Source: Hydractinia symbiolongicarpus (Eukaryota; Cnidaria; Hydrozoa; Anthoathecata; Hydractiniidae). From it: a stretch of DNA of 64,000 nt. Position 1 is the stretch's first letter; every line of letters starts with the position of its first letter. A program made the position numbers and the translations under genes. The notes under the pieces were generated by a model. The model ran no database searches. It worked only from the letters and a program-made list of their open reading frames with translations, and was not told the DNA's origin. Below are positions 25,856 to 37,600 of the stretch, in pieces. The stretch is taken from NCBI RefSeq assembly GCF_029227915.1, contig NC_079888.1:12383001-12447000 (forward strand). The letters run 5' to 3'.

Positions 25856-27647
25856 TGTCGTATACAATGCAAATTAATTACCTCTCACAGACAAGATTGA
25901 ATATATATACTGTACACGCTGTTTTTTATAAGAAACCAGTTTTGGCTACTGAGGCTCAAGTTTTTTATTTTTTTCTGATTTTGAGGCTAAAAGTTTCTTA
26001 ACAGTTCTTAATTTTGACAACATGGAAGTAGATGAGCTTACCAACGATGGAAACATTTTTGACCTATTTCATTACAGTTCAAATGATTTTGTTTGTTAAG
26101 TGATATATACTAGTGCTGTGTTAGTAGTATGAGTATTGCTTTCTGATAATTCATATCGGTTTTGGAAATGAAGGGTTGTTTCTCTCTTAATATATAGTTC
26201 TAGTTTTGTCTGCTATTTGACCAATTAAAAAAGTGCTAAGAGCTCACTGTAATATTTTCTGTAATAGTCTATGGTCTGGAGGAGTTTGAGGTACTGAGCC
26301 AAACTAAGTTTCTTAATATTTTCAAATTTTGAGCCTCTGGTTTCTTGTAAGCGTGTTTCTTACATAAAAAAGTGTGTATCACAAAAAACAGGTTCTATTT
26401 GAGCTTACATTGAAAATACTTTATTTATAGCATAACTAATAAAAAATGAGCTTTTGGTGCTTGTTTTACAGAGGAAAAATTAAACAGGCTGGCAAAATTG
26501 TAGAACCCCTCCTGTTTAGTCACTGAGCAGCATGCTCAATAAATACGTATTTTATTCAAACTGGTATAGCCGAATTGTCATTTTGTACTGAGGACGCCCG
26601 AAAAAGGGATGGCAAGTCTAAAAATATCTGAGCCAACCCTTGTTTCATGGGTTGAAGGCTAGTCCAATAGAACGCCCTTTCAGACATGGTCCGCAGAAAA
26701 TTTCTACAAATCCGAGCAATTTCCCAAGATCTTTTGTGCAAATCGACAGGCAAAATAAACATGCAATAATCCATAGACCAACCAGCCTATTACAAACTTT
26801 AATTTTGAGTGGAGGCATTTTTTGGTCTTGAAATTAAAATCTAGTTTTTGCATGCAGATTAATTTACAACATACATAAGTGAAAAAATGCTACTAGCCTA
26901 ACAATTTTTATCATAACTTAAACAGTCTGGAAGAACTGATAATTAGCCTTTAAAGGACAGTCAGCCAATACAGGAAATTATACGATACACAGTAAAATTA
27001 GCTGCTTATGTGGCTAATTATACGGTAGAGATCTTATTTCTTCAATTTTTACACTTTTCATCGATATCGATCTTCCAATAGTCATCTACCTAGTTTCATA
27101 GCATGGTATGCTCCAATAAAAAAGAAAAGAAGAACAAGAAACGACTGCGTTTGAAAGATATATATATATATATATATATATTCATTTTCAAACTAATACC
27201 GGCTAATTAACCTTAAAAATACTGATTTTATGGAAAAACATTGAAAAGACGTAGTCAGATGTGAAAAATATGGGAAGGCATACCCTACAATATCGACATA
27301 TTGAAGAAAATTGTGGAAATTTAGGCAAAAAAGATCTCCACTGTATTATAGCCTTATAAGCATCGACTATCTTGTTACAAGCTAATTATCAGTTCTCCCC
27401 GACTGTTAATTTACTTCTTCTATATAGCTAGTCTGTATTTTATTATCCCGTCAAAACGTAAACATTGAAACTCTATTGAAACTTTATACCACTGGAATAA
27501 AATATTTTATTTTGTTGCTGTGAAGCTAACACTACAAACTATGATGTATGAAAAGATACATTGTTAAGCAGAGTATTTCAGCTAAAATTTGCAGGGTATT
27601 ATTACAAGATTTATAGCTGACCTGAGCTGAAGCTAGCCACAAAAACT

Positions 27648-27698
27648 GAAGCTAGCTACAAAAGTAAGGAGGCATTTCTTACTTTTGTGGCTAGCTTC
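27648..27698. repeat. 21-bp hairpin with one wobble pair
   Basis: The arms at 27648-27668 and 27678-27698 (cores GCTAGCTACAAAAGTAAG and CTTACTTTTGTGGCTAGC) pair over 21 bp with a single G:U-type mismatch and a 9-nt loop. Size and loop would suit a small-RNA precursor; a foldback repeat remnant is equally possible. A further partial copy of the left arm (GAAGCTAGCCACAAAAACT) lies just upstream at about 27629. Confidence 0.7.
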
Positions 27699-28692
27699 AA
27701 GTTGGTAAAAGATAACACAAGAAGTAATAACACGATGGATAGCACAAAATGCACTTAGCTATAGCTACCAAACTAAATGAAAAACTTTGGAGAAAAGCAC
27801 AAAATAGCTGGCCTGCTATATATATACGCCAGTTATAGCCAAGATAATAAAAATGATTTTACTAAGATTTACATGGATGTGATTGTATCTTTATTAGCAT
27901 ATAGAAGCATAGAGAACATAGACAAAAAGAGACTATTCCAGTCTTTTCCAAACATGAGCTATGCAACTTTTAAAATCGCTGATTAAACGTCAATTTTACT
28001 AACCGCGTCCGAGATACGCATATCTTCACTTAAATCACAGAAGATCAGGATTTTGTTCGAGCTTTTAGCCGAAACTATGTGTTCCACAGCTAATAAGTAA
28101 ATGAAATGAAAATATCGGCTTTGTTTCCCGCGGTATACTCAAAAGGTCACGTTTTAAAGCCAGTTGTAAATAAAAAAACTCTTAGCTAGCTAGCTGGAAG
28201 AATTTTTGCTTTTGCTGTGTTTGTTTGGTACTATTTGCTAGTTTTGTCTATATTTTAAGGAAAAATAGTTGCATTATACAAATTAATGTATGTTCTTTCA
28301 GGATACATATATATGAAATGAAAACAACAGTGAGAAAAAGAAGATATAGGAAGAAAAGGAAGTCTTGTTTCCAGAATTAATAATTAAAAATGGTTGCCAA
28401 AATATAAACTTTTAGGAAGAAAACACAGACTTTATAGTCTCCTGTGTCTATTCTGGTGATGAATTTATTTCTGAGACCCCTCATGTCTACACTGCACACG
28501 AGCAGACAAGTCAGCCTGGTCCAAAAAACTTTGTAATATGAGTAAGGCAAAGATTTTATATTCAAATAAGAACATTCTCAATCTAAGTTATACTGTAACA
28601 CATGCTATTGCTGTTTGTCTTAGAATAAAAAAGACAAGGCTGGGCCAATGGCACAAGAGGATACAAAATTATCGATGTTGGTGTTTTGAAAC

Positions 28693-29037
28693 GAGGGTGC
28701 CGATAAGCCGTAAAAAGTGCGGGCGTTTTCAGGCGAGTTTGGCGTTTTGAAAAAAATTCAAGTATTCGCCCGAAAAAACCCGTTTTTGATGGTTTTTGAA
28801 AAAGCTTACTTTATAAATAACTTATATATAAACTTTATTAACTCCTTTCTCATCAAGCGCCTTCTTCCCAAGCATCGTCCGCATGGTTTGTTACAAGGAA
28901 TTGCATTTCGGGAATGTTCCGGGTGAGTTTAGGAATGTTCTGGGTGAGTTCGGGAAAGTGCGGGCGGTTTCGGGGGACAACCGCCAATTTTAGTTGAAAT
29001 ATCGCCTGAACTCCGTTTGTGACTTATCGGCACCCTC
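28693..29037. mobile_element. 345-bp TIR element (MITE)
   Basis: A perfect 15-bp terminal inverted repeat, GAGGGTGCCGATAAG at 28693-28707 and its complement at 29023-29037. The interior has further subterminal inverted similarity (GTGCGGGCG near 28717; GTGCGGGCG near 28958 with TTCGGG blocks) and a higher GC content than the flanks. A clean target-site duplication is not evident. The small frames inside are not genes. Confidence 0.75.
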
Positions 29038-30787
29038 TTGTTTTGAACAATGCAATTTTGTAATAACATTATATGTGGCGTTTGGGAAGGTGCAAAGAGC
29101 AAGTAACGTGAAAGTTCAGCACTAAAAGAAATGGTTTAGCAAGTAAATTATCCCTTAAATGAAGCAATTGTAACAAATATAGCTACACCTTTTTTTGCTA
29201 GTAAAAAGGGGCCAATCAACAAAAGTATACCAAGCGTATTAACATAAATCTGAAATCTGTATATGCCCGCCAAACATTTAGACATGCTGGACTACAACGT
29301 TTCTGTTCTAATATGGACTCATGTACTGCCTCCATTATATAATGGTCCATGTCAAACAATTTTAAAACATTTAAGCACCAAGGTAGTTGAACTTGCTGAA
29401 TTTGTTTCACGATATTAACCAATTGGAAAATTGGACTCAGACATCATTCTTTTATAATTCTATCAGAAATACCTGTTTATAAAATCTATGTGATAATTAT
29501 ATTGACAGCACTAGGACACTCCAAGGAACTTTTGTAAGGTTTTTTAGACTTTCACTCCAGTACATCTTTATTTTTTCATAGTCAAAGTTTTTAAACACAA
29601 TTTTCTCTGTTTTCCGGAATTAGGGGGTGAAAAAGTCTGCAAATGATTAAAACCAAACGGGTGGTTTATTTTTTTTTTCAATTTTGTATATTGTTTTCTG
29701 ATGTTATTTGACACAAAACGACTATCTCACTTTTTTGATTTTTTCTTTTTTTGATTTTATATTTTAAAAAACAGATTTTTGGAATTTTACCCCCTGGACG
29801 GAAAAAATTCAAAAAAATAAGACAGTCATTTTGTATACTTTTTATTTTAAAGCAACTTTGCATAGTTATTTTATTTATAAAATGTTGATTTTGTTAGTAA
29901 TAATCTGCAGACAATTTTAGTCATTTTAACTTTATCAGCCTAACCCCCGTCTCCAATATTACTTTTTGGATTTTTTTTTCACTTTTCCAAAAATTTGGTC
30001 AATAATTTTTAATTTTGGAAATTTCAATTATATATGTTTAAGTTATCATGTGTAATCACAGCTGATTGTATAAAAGGGATTTTTAGAAAATTTTGGTGTT
30101 TGACCACCTTAAGTCTATGGTATTCTGAATGAACGAAGTGCAGAAATACTAAACTGTGCCACCTACAATTGTCTAGGAGTAATTTTATTTCTGATACTTT
30201 GAAATAAATGTATTTAATCAAAATAAAATCTATTTGTCACCATTTAAATCTAGTTTTGAGTTTATAAGCATTATAGACATAGTTACCACATAGTTACCAC
30301 AATTTTGTGTTCTTTTAATTTGCTAAACTTGAAAATGAAACTTCAAATGATTATGCACAATAGATTATACTGAATGTGATTTTGCGATAGAAAAACGAAA
30401 CAAAAACAGCCTCAAAGTTGTTTTTGCTTACCTACTTTCGCATGTTGCATGTTGTTAAATTGTTGAAAATTATATTTACGATTATGTTGTTCTACTGGAA
30501 TTTATGCCCCTTACAATCCAGGCTGAGTTAACACCATCTGACATCACAAACCAACAAAATATATACAAACCAAGTTGACTTTTGTTTGATAATGGTGATT
30601 AATTAAATTATGGCTTTTTGGGGGTCAAATTTGCACATAATAAAATGTAAAATGTAAATTTTTTTTATGCCATGTTTTTTTATTTCATAAGAACACAGAT
30701 ATTTTCATAATAGATGTTTATTCTGACATGCAGGATATTGTTCCAATGTTTTTTATTTGTTTTGATATGATATATATCTTACTTTAG

Positions 30788-31683
30788 AAGAAATATATGA
30801 AAATTGGAATGAGTAATTTAGCAAGAGCAGTTAGAAACTCCTATGACTCACTGACTCCTGACTTTCGTAATAAATTTGTTAAAAGGTATGAAGTTTTAAT
30901 ATTGTCATTTTTGTTATAAAACGGTAAAAAGCCTTCATATAAAGCCTAAGTTTGTCTTTTTTTAACGTCCCCTGTTTGTAATTTTAAAATTTGTGGAAAA
31001 GCTCCTTAGGTAGGTCAAACACACTATTTCGCTATAAAATTATCAGTATTATTAAGTTTAATAATTCTATTAGCACAACACGTTTTGTTCAATAGAATTT
31101 TAAATGTTCAAGTATTTCAGCTTCACAAATTCCACAGATTTCACAAGAGCTTGAAAAAGGACCTTGCAAAATCGCAAAAAGTGTGTGTATTAAACAATAA
31201 TTTACTTGCAAGAATTATTAAATTTGTATGTAATAAACAAAAGTCACAATGAAGTTCAGTTGTTTTTTACTCTAACTCTGAAACAGTTCCCAACTTACAA
31301 TCTTTAGAAAATTAAAGGGTATGCCTTAACAAAAACTTCATTGTTTCACAATTAATTTATCATTCTGTTTGTTGTAAACAATTGTGAAACAACAGAAAAC
31401 AGGTACTTCTAACACTACCCAAAGCTCATTTGCAAGAATTGTACTATATATATAATTCTATAGTTATATGTCATATAGTTAAGTATAATTTGCTTATAAA
31501 ATCCGTTTTTAGTTGTTCTGTCTCATCTTCAGAAAGAAATTTCTTCAGAAAAGTTCAACATGTTAAGAAGTACTAGATCAACAAGAAGGAACACGCATTC
31601 AGCCTTTGAAGATGCAACAACCTGGATACTAAACCAACAAGACAGACCAGAGTTGTTTGTGGCCTATATTAATGAATATATTG
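30788..31683 (+). CDS. 5' exons of the SET-kinase gene (three exons)
   Basis: Exons 30788-30885 (ends phase 2, donor AG/GTATGA), 31138-31180 (acceptor TTCCACAG, donor GTGTGT) and 31533-31683 (acceptor TCATCTTCAG, donor G/GTAAGT). Joined, they read KYMKIGMSNLARAVRNSYD.., then RFHKSLKKDLAKSQK, then KEISSEKFNMLRSTRSTRRN and DATTWILNQQDRPELF up to EYIG, which runs straight into the SET domain. The segment is basic and Ser/Arg-rich, with no recognised domain. The 43-nt second exon is the least certain, supported by its matching phases on both sides. ATG codons at 30797 and 30806 are the candidate starts. Confidence 0.55.
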
Positions 31684-34600
31684 GTAAGTATAATCAAACC
31701 ACCTTGACAGAATGGTCACATTCTTTCTTCATTATATGCTTGTATAATAAGGAAAGTACTTATCTTTTTGTCTTTTTTGAATTGAAACTTATGCATAAAA
31801 CTTCATCAAAAAAAATGCTTTCTTTCACACACACAAAAAAATTATTTTGCATGAATAAAACTTTTTTGTTATTTTTTTTCACCTAAGACAATATAAAGTG
31901 AACAAAAATGCGTGAAAATTAAGATAATCAGTCATTTTCTTATAGTGTCACAATGAACAACAATGTAGAAACACATTCTAATATAATATAAGTGTAAGTT
32001 GTGTGTAAATTAAAAAAAAGTTATTCCAGTCCAGAGAAGTCTCTAATAAAATATGGTAATGTTAAATTTTCTTTTTGACAATGAAATAAGACAATGTTCA
32101 TGCCGTAAAATTTATTTTTAATAAAACACAGCAAATGTTTAGGCTTTGTAAAATATCTGCCGACGTGACAGCAATGTTGACAGTAAGACTACTGACGTGA
32201 GTTTTTTTTAAATTTCAAAGGATCATTGGTGATTATCTGAATTTGATTTTTTTTATGACAATAAATAATTATAAAGACATTTAACATTTCCACATAGGTT
32301 TTCTACAGTGTGACCAATAACAACAACAAAATTACGATTGTTGCAGACAGTTTTGACTGTATACATGTACAAAGTCAGTGTATAGATTTGAAAACGTTAG
32401 ACTAATAATATCAGTCCCAAAATACTTTTGTTAGTCCCAACGTTTTCAGTATAGTTTTGCAATAACAATTCTATATACATCAAGATTTGCAATTTGGGGT
32501 ACCTTGTTTTTTTGTAGATACTGATGTTTAAAATTTATAGAAATATATTTTATAATATTTAAAAAAAATAATTTATAGAAATTGTTAGGTTTTCCGTAAG
32601 ATTAAAATAATTTTTTTAAGCAGTTTTAGGAAATTATAGTGAAAACTTTGTATATAAGTTATGCCAACATAAAACTTTGTGAGTAAGTTTGTTAATAATT
32701 TTAATTAAAATATGGCGAGGGCTTTGTATATATAAAATTTTCTTTATAATTTATGTTTAAGACCCTGTTGGTATTTTAAAGGTTTTATAAGAATACACAG
32801 AAATGTTTTTTGTAGCGTAGAAAAATGAATGGATGACTTATTATGACATACATAGAACTTCAATAATATGTAATAATATTCAATAACATGTGGCATATTT
32901 GTGTCATATTTTTAATGTAAATTTTAATGAGTATCCTAATTCGCAAAACATGTCACATATGTAATATATTGTTACTTAGGGAAGGGTGTTTTTACTAAAG
33001 AAAAAATTCCCAAGAATACATTTTTAGTCGAGTATGCAGGTGATTTAATAACGAAAGAAGAAGGAGAAATTAGAGAAATCAATTATGAAAAGGAGGGTTG
33101 CTTCCTGTACTTTTTTGAAGATAATTTGCAAAAATATTGGTAAGTAGGCCACATTCATATTGTATGTTTATTGTAAAGGGTGATCAAATTTAAGTCTGTG
33201 ATAATTAAAATTGATGTCCATGGAAAAATTTTGAAATTAATATCAAATTGTGAATGGCAGATTTTTTTTCTCTTTGTGCAGCCACACAAACGTTTAGCAG
33301 CTCAATTCAGCTGGAAATGTTAAATACTAACTGTTTTTGTAAAATTCTTTTCTTTGGTATATATAAAAGGTGTTAAAAAGTTTTCTAACTGATTTAAATG
33401 TAAAAACTGGCGATTAACCAGTTTAAAATAATGCTATTCTGTGATTATACATTAGTATTGATGCTACATATTATCAAAACAGAATTGGCAGGTATGTTAA
33501 TGACTCTCCAAAAGGAAATTGCAAGGTTAGAAAAATCCATTACAATGATCGAATACATCTTTGTTTGTATTCAACTGAAGAAATCCCCTCTGGAACTGAA
33601 CTCAGATATGACTACTGTGCTCCTAACTTATGGTGGCGTCAGCAGGTACAATATTTCTTTTTTGTCAGTTTTATCAGTTTTAAACGATCTGCTAGTGCTT
33701 ATATCTGCTTTGCTTCCTATTGTTGTTAGAGGAATCAATAGCATAAATGAAATAAAATTTTTTCATCGGAATATTAAAGCAAAGTCGATAATTTTACTGT
33801 TCCTTCGTAACCCTGAGTGGCTTTGAATAATACACAAATCCTTTTATTATTTATGTTTGAAAACCATGTTAAAATAAGAAGCTAAAAAAATTTTGTGTTT
33901 TCTAAGCTCAGGGACAGGTCCTTGAAAATGGTAGAGAAAACATGCACTATTAACAAAGTTTAGAATGTTGCATTTCTAGGCTTACATAAGTTACATAATA
34001 TAACTCATTTTATAAAAAATTAAAAAAAATTATAGTTGTATAGTTTATTACTTATAAAACTTTATGCCATATATATAAGAAGAATATTTTTTTTCTATAC
34101 AAGGTACCTTTATGTTTCTACTGAGGCTGAATATCTTTTCTAATTGAAATTTTTGTTACAATTAGACAAGTTTTAAATGTAAGTAAGAGTGTATTACCAT
34201 ACAATTAGAAAAATTTTGTACCTAGATGTGTTAAATTATAGTTGTTGTGATTTGCTGCTAATCAAACTTTATAGTTAACATGCAAATAAACACGTAAAAT
34301 CTGGCTTGACTTTTAATCATACAATAATCCATGTATAAAGGGTTGTGTAGCAGAAGCAAAAGTGAAAAATTTTCATTATACTCCATGTCAAAATTTGTTG
34401 GAAGAACTTTATCTACTACAATAGACAGTTTTAAGAAATTTAAAGTTCCTCCAATAAAATGCAATCTCGTTCCTAGAGCTTCTTTTTTACTTTTTGATAT
34501 CACTAGCCCCTTATTAGATTGCAAAAAACAGGCCCTGGGAAAAGATGTTAACAATATGCAGTTGGTTTTCAGAGCGTACAAACACAAACACATAATTCTA

Positions 34601-37600
34601 TAATCAAAGAAGCACTTTGGTTTCGAATTTTTTCTTTTTGTTTGACAAAAAATCTTCAAAAATTGAAGTACGAGAATAAAAGAATTCTTGCTTTGTTATA
34701 TTTTAGAATAAAAAGACGAAAATGCCATATACGGTTGCTGATTTAAAGGATGCAGAATTTCCTAGAGTAAGTGCTGTTGCATTTTAAAGAATTTATAGCC
34801 CTAACAGTCTGTTTTGTTATTTAAATTAGCTGAAGACATGAACATGAATTATTATTGTTAAGATTAAGATTGTTGTTTTCCTTTTCAACACAAATAAATG
34901 TTTGGCCTTACTGAAATTCATCAATATATATAAAAAAAGTTTCATTAAAAGCTCAATTTGACAACTTACTTTTAACAAACTTCTCATCATTTTCATCAAG
35001 AATATTGTGCTAATCATATTTTACTGTTTTACTAACTCAAATATATATGCTTAATTTTTGAATTCTACACTTCCTAATTTAAAGTTGTTCTCCGTAACTC
35101 AGGGATAGAAAAAGCAACAATCAAAATTGATGTTTTTCCTGTGTCCTTGTAAAGACTTGTACACTTTTGTTTAGAAGCTGCTATTTATTATTAGGATAAA
35201 TGCAGTGGTATCAAAAGTTGCAATTTTCATTTCCTAAGAAATTTTTGAAAAGTTAGCTCTTAACCAATTTCATGTTACGCAAACTGAAGTAGGTGATTTC
35301 GTCCAGATTCGCTAAAAAGAGAATCAAATGTATGTTATTTGAAACTTTATCACACTCTCAACTTGCTTGCAATAGACAAACAAGTGACAGCTAACTCAAA
35401 AAGTTTTCGAAATTTCTTCTTGGGTAAACCATAAACATTAGTACTATCATATGTAAATAGTTCGTTGACACAAATGTGTTACAATGAAAGTATATATTCA
35501 AGCACAGTAGAAAGAAGCCTCTGTGCTATAAGTTATTTTGTGTGCATGAAAATTGAAGCTTTAGATACAAGCAGTTACGAGAAGGAGAAAATTAGGGTGC
35601 CTTTTTTATTCTTTTTAAACTCTCATTGGAAAAAAACATAGATGTAAATTACCTCAATACGAGTTCCTCCTGTGTCTGCACATTAAGCATTTTTATTCAG
35701 CAAATTAAAAACATTTTTAAACATTCTATTTGTATGTATAGCTGTACTATTGGAATCTGTTTTCTACAAGTAATCCTGCAATAGTGTGTGCAATATAGTG
35801 TAACAATAGAATTTACCCTTACTATTCAGTTAATCATGCAAAGAATTCTATATAATGATAACTGAATAGCTGCCACAACAATTTCTCCTTTCTGGATAAA
35901 GGGAGTAGAACATCATAATTTGTTTTCTTTCTTCAATTTAGAAGTTGACTGATATCTCTAAATATGAAGTTCTTGATTTAAATATGTCAATAAACCTGTC
36001 ACACAAAATTGATGAAGGAATGTCTGCTGTTGTATATAAATTGCTACAGCCAAATAGATGTGCTGCTGTCAAGTGCTTTAAACAAAAAGTAATGAAGAAG
36101 AATTTAATCATTATAGCTGAGCAGTTGTGTAAATTGAAGCATGAGAATATTGTACAATTTCTTGGCTATAGCGTTCACCCATCTGCTTTCCTTTTTGAAT
36201 TTTGTGAAGTATATCTTGAAGGTGAGAAAGTGAACAATTTGCGTCAGTTGTTATCAATACATAATAGCAATGGTAATTTTGTCTTTGATGAAAGATTAAA
36301 TTACATTCAGCAAGCAACAAGGGGGTTGATTTTTTTGCATGAAAATAGCATAGTTCACCGGGATTTTAAACCTAGCAATCTACTAGTGACTAATAACAAT
36401 AAACAAATTCAAATAAAAATTACAGACTTTGATGAAATGGTTATTTTGCAACAAACTATCACAAGCACTATCACTTTGAATAGTCTTAAAGGCATGACCC
36501 TTGCCTATACAGCACCTGAATTGTGTTCAAGAGCTGCAAAAAAGCCATCAAAAGCAACGGATACTTACTCCTTGGCTATTTCAAGCTATGAAATAATGTC
36601 TGATCTTAATTCTCCATGGCAAGATGTTTTACCTTTGCTAAATGATGGCTTGCTTTTACAAGCTCTAAAAGAAGATGAAAGACCAGATATTAGCCATGTG
36701 TCAAATTTGTACAATTTACCTGAGTGTGAATTAGTCATGGATCTTATATCGAAAGCTTGGAGTCCTAAATTTGAGGAAAGGCCAAGTACTGTGGAGGTAA
36801 TTTAAAATTTTATCATTATTGTTTGATAAATTAAAAACTATTAATGTCTAAAATACCCAATTTCTTAGGCCACATATTTTAACCCAATCCTAGACAATTT
36901 TTTGTCACCTCCTGTCATATAACAAAAGTCAATGTAAGTAAGGTCAGCAATATTCCTTTTTTTGCAACATGCCTAACTACATAAAAGCTATGCTGTCCAT
37001 CTTTTGTAATGTTTCTTTTCCAGTGTCTAAATCTCTTTACTGATGTGAGAAATTCCCTGGTAAGTAACTTTTTATTAGTAGTTAAAAGTTGACGGCAAAT
37101 TGACTAATACCCTTTACAGTTTTCAGTAAGATATATGAGGCGCCTTAAATCTTAGACATTTTAAACTGCATAAATGTATAGAGGTGAATATTTATCATAG
37201 CGCATCTGTGTTATCATTCTCAACTGAGAATGTTCACCCCGATCGGACCTCCCATCATGACGGGCGAGCTCCCACTTCTAGGGACCGCAGATCGAATCCT
37301 TCTCACTGCCCGGCGGTATGATAGTGATAAACAAAATAGTTCTTCTTCAATATGCGTAAATGTATTTGTAAAAAAAGCTGTCTTAACATTTTTTTGTTTA
37401 CAGAAACAGAAAACTAATTTGTGTAAGAATTATAAATGGATTAAGCATAAAAAGTTAAAGGATGGAATAATAACGTTTCTTAGAGGGTCACAAACTGTAA
37501 ACTAAAATACACTTTAGAAAGCAAGTAATGTGGCAACGACTGTTCACATTAAATCTGAAGAAGGTATGTAAAAGTAATGAGATTGGTTTGTAGTAATTTA

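Larger units (their letters stand above)
25860..30780. other. Mostly intergenic; 5' end of the downstream gene may lie here
   Basis: No exon could be supported. It holds a TA run (27157-27181), a 21-bp hairpin (27648-27698) and the TIR element 28693-29037, listed separately. A - strand frame at 29216-29422 (LPWCLNVLKLFDMDHYIMEAVHESILEQ) has protein-like composition but I do not recognise it; it may be a relic. Any upstream exon or promoter of the SET-kinase gene beginning at 30788 would be expected in 28-30.8 kb, but I could not identify it. Confidence 0.4.

Noticed and set aside
33431-33826. 131-codon open frame overlapping the second SET exon
   Set aside because: The SET domain reads in a different frame of the same strand; this one is a shadow.
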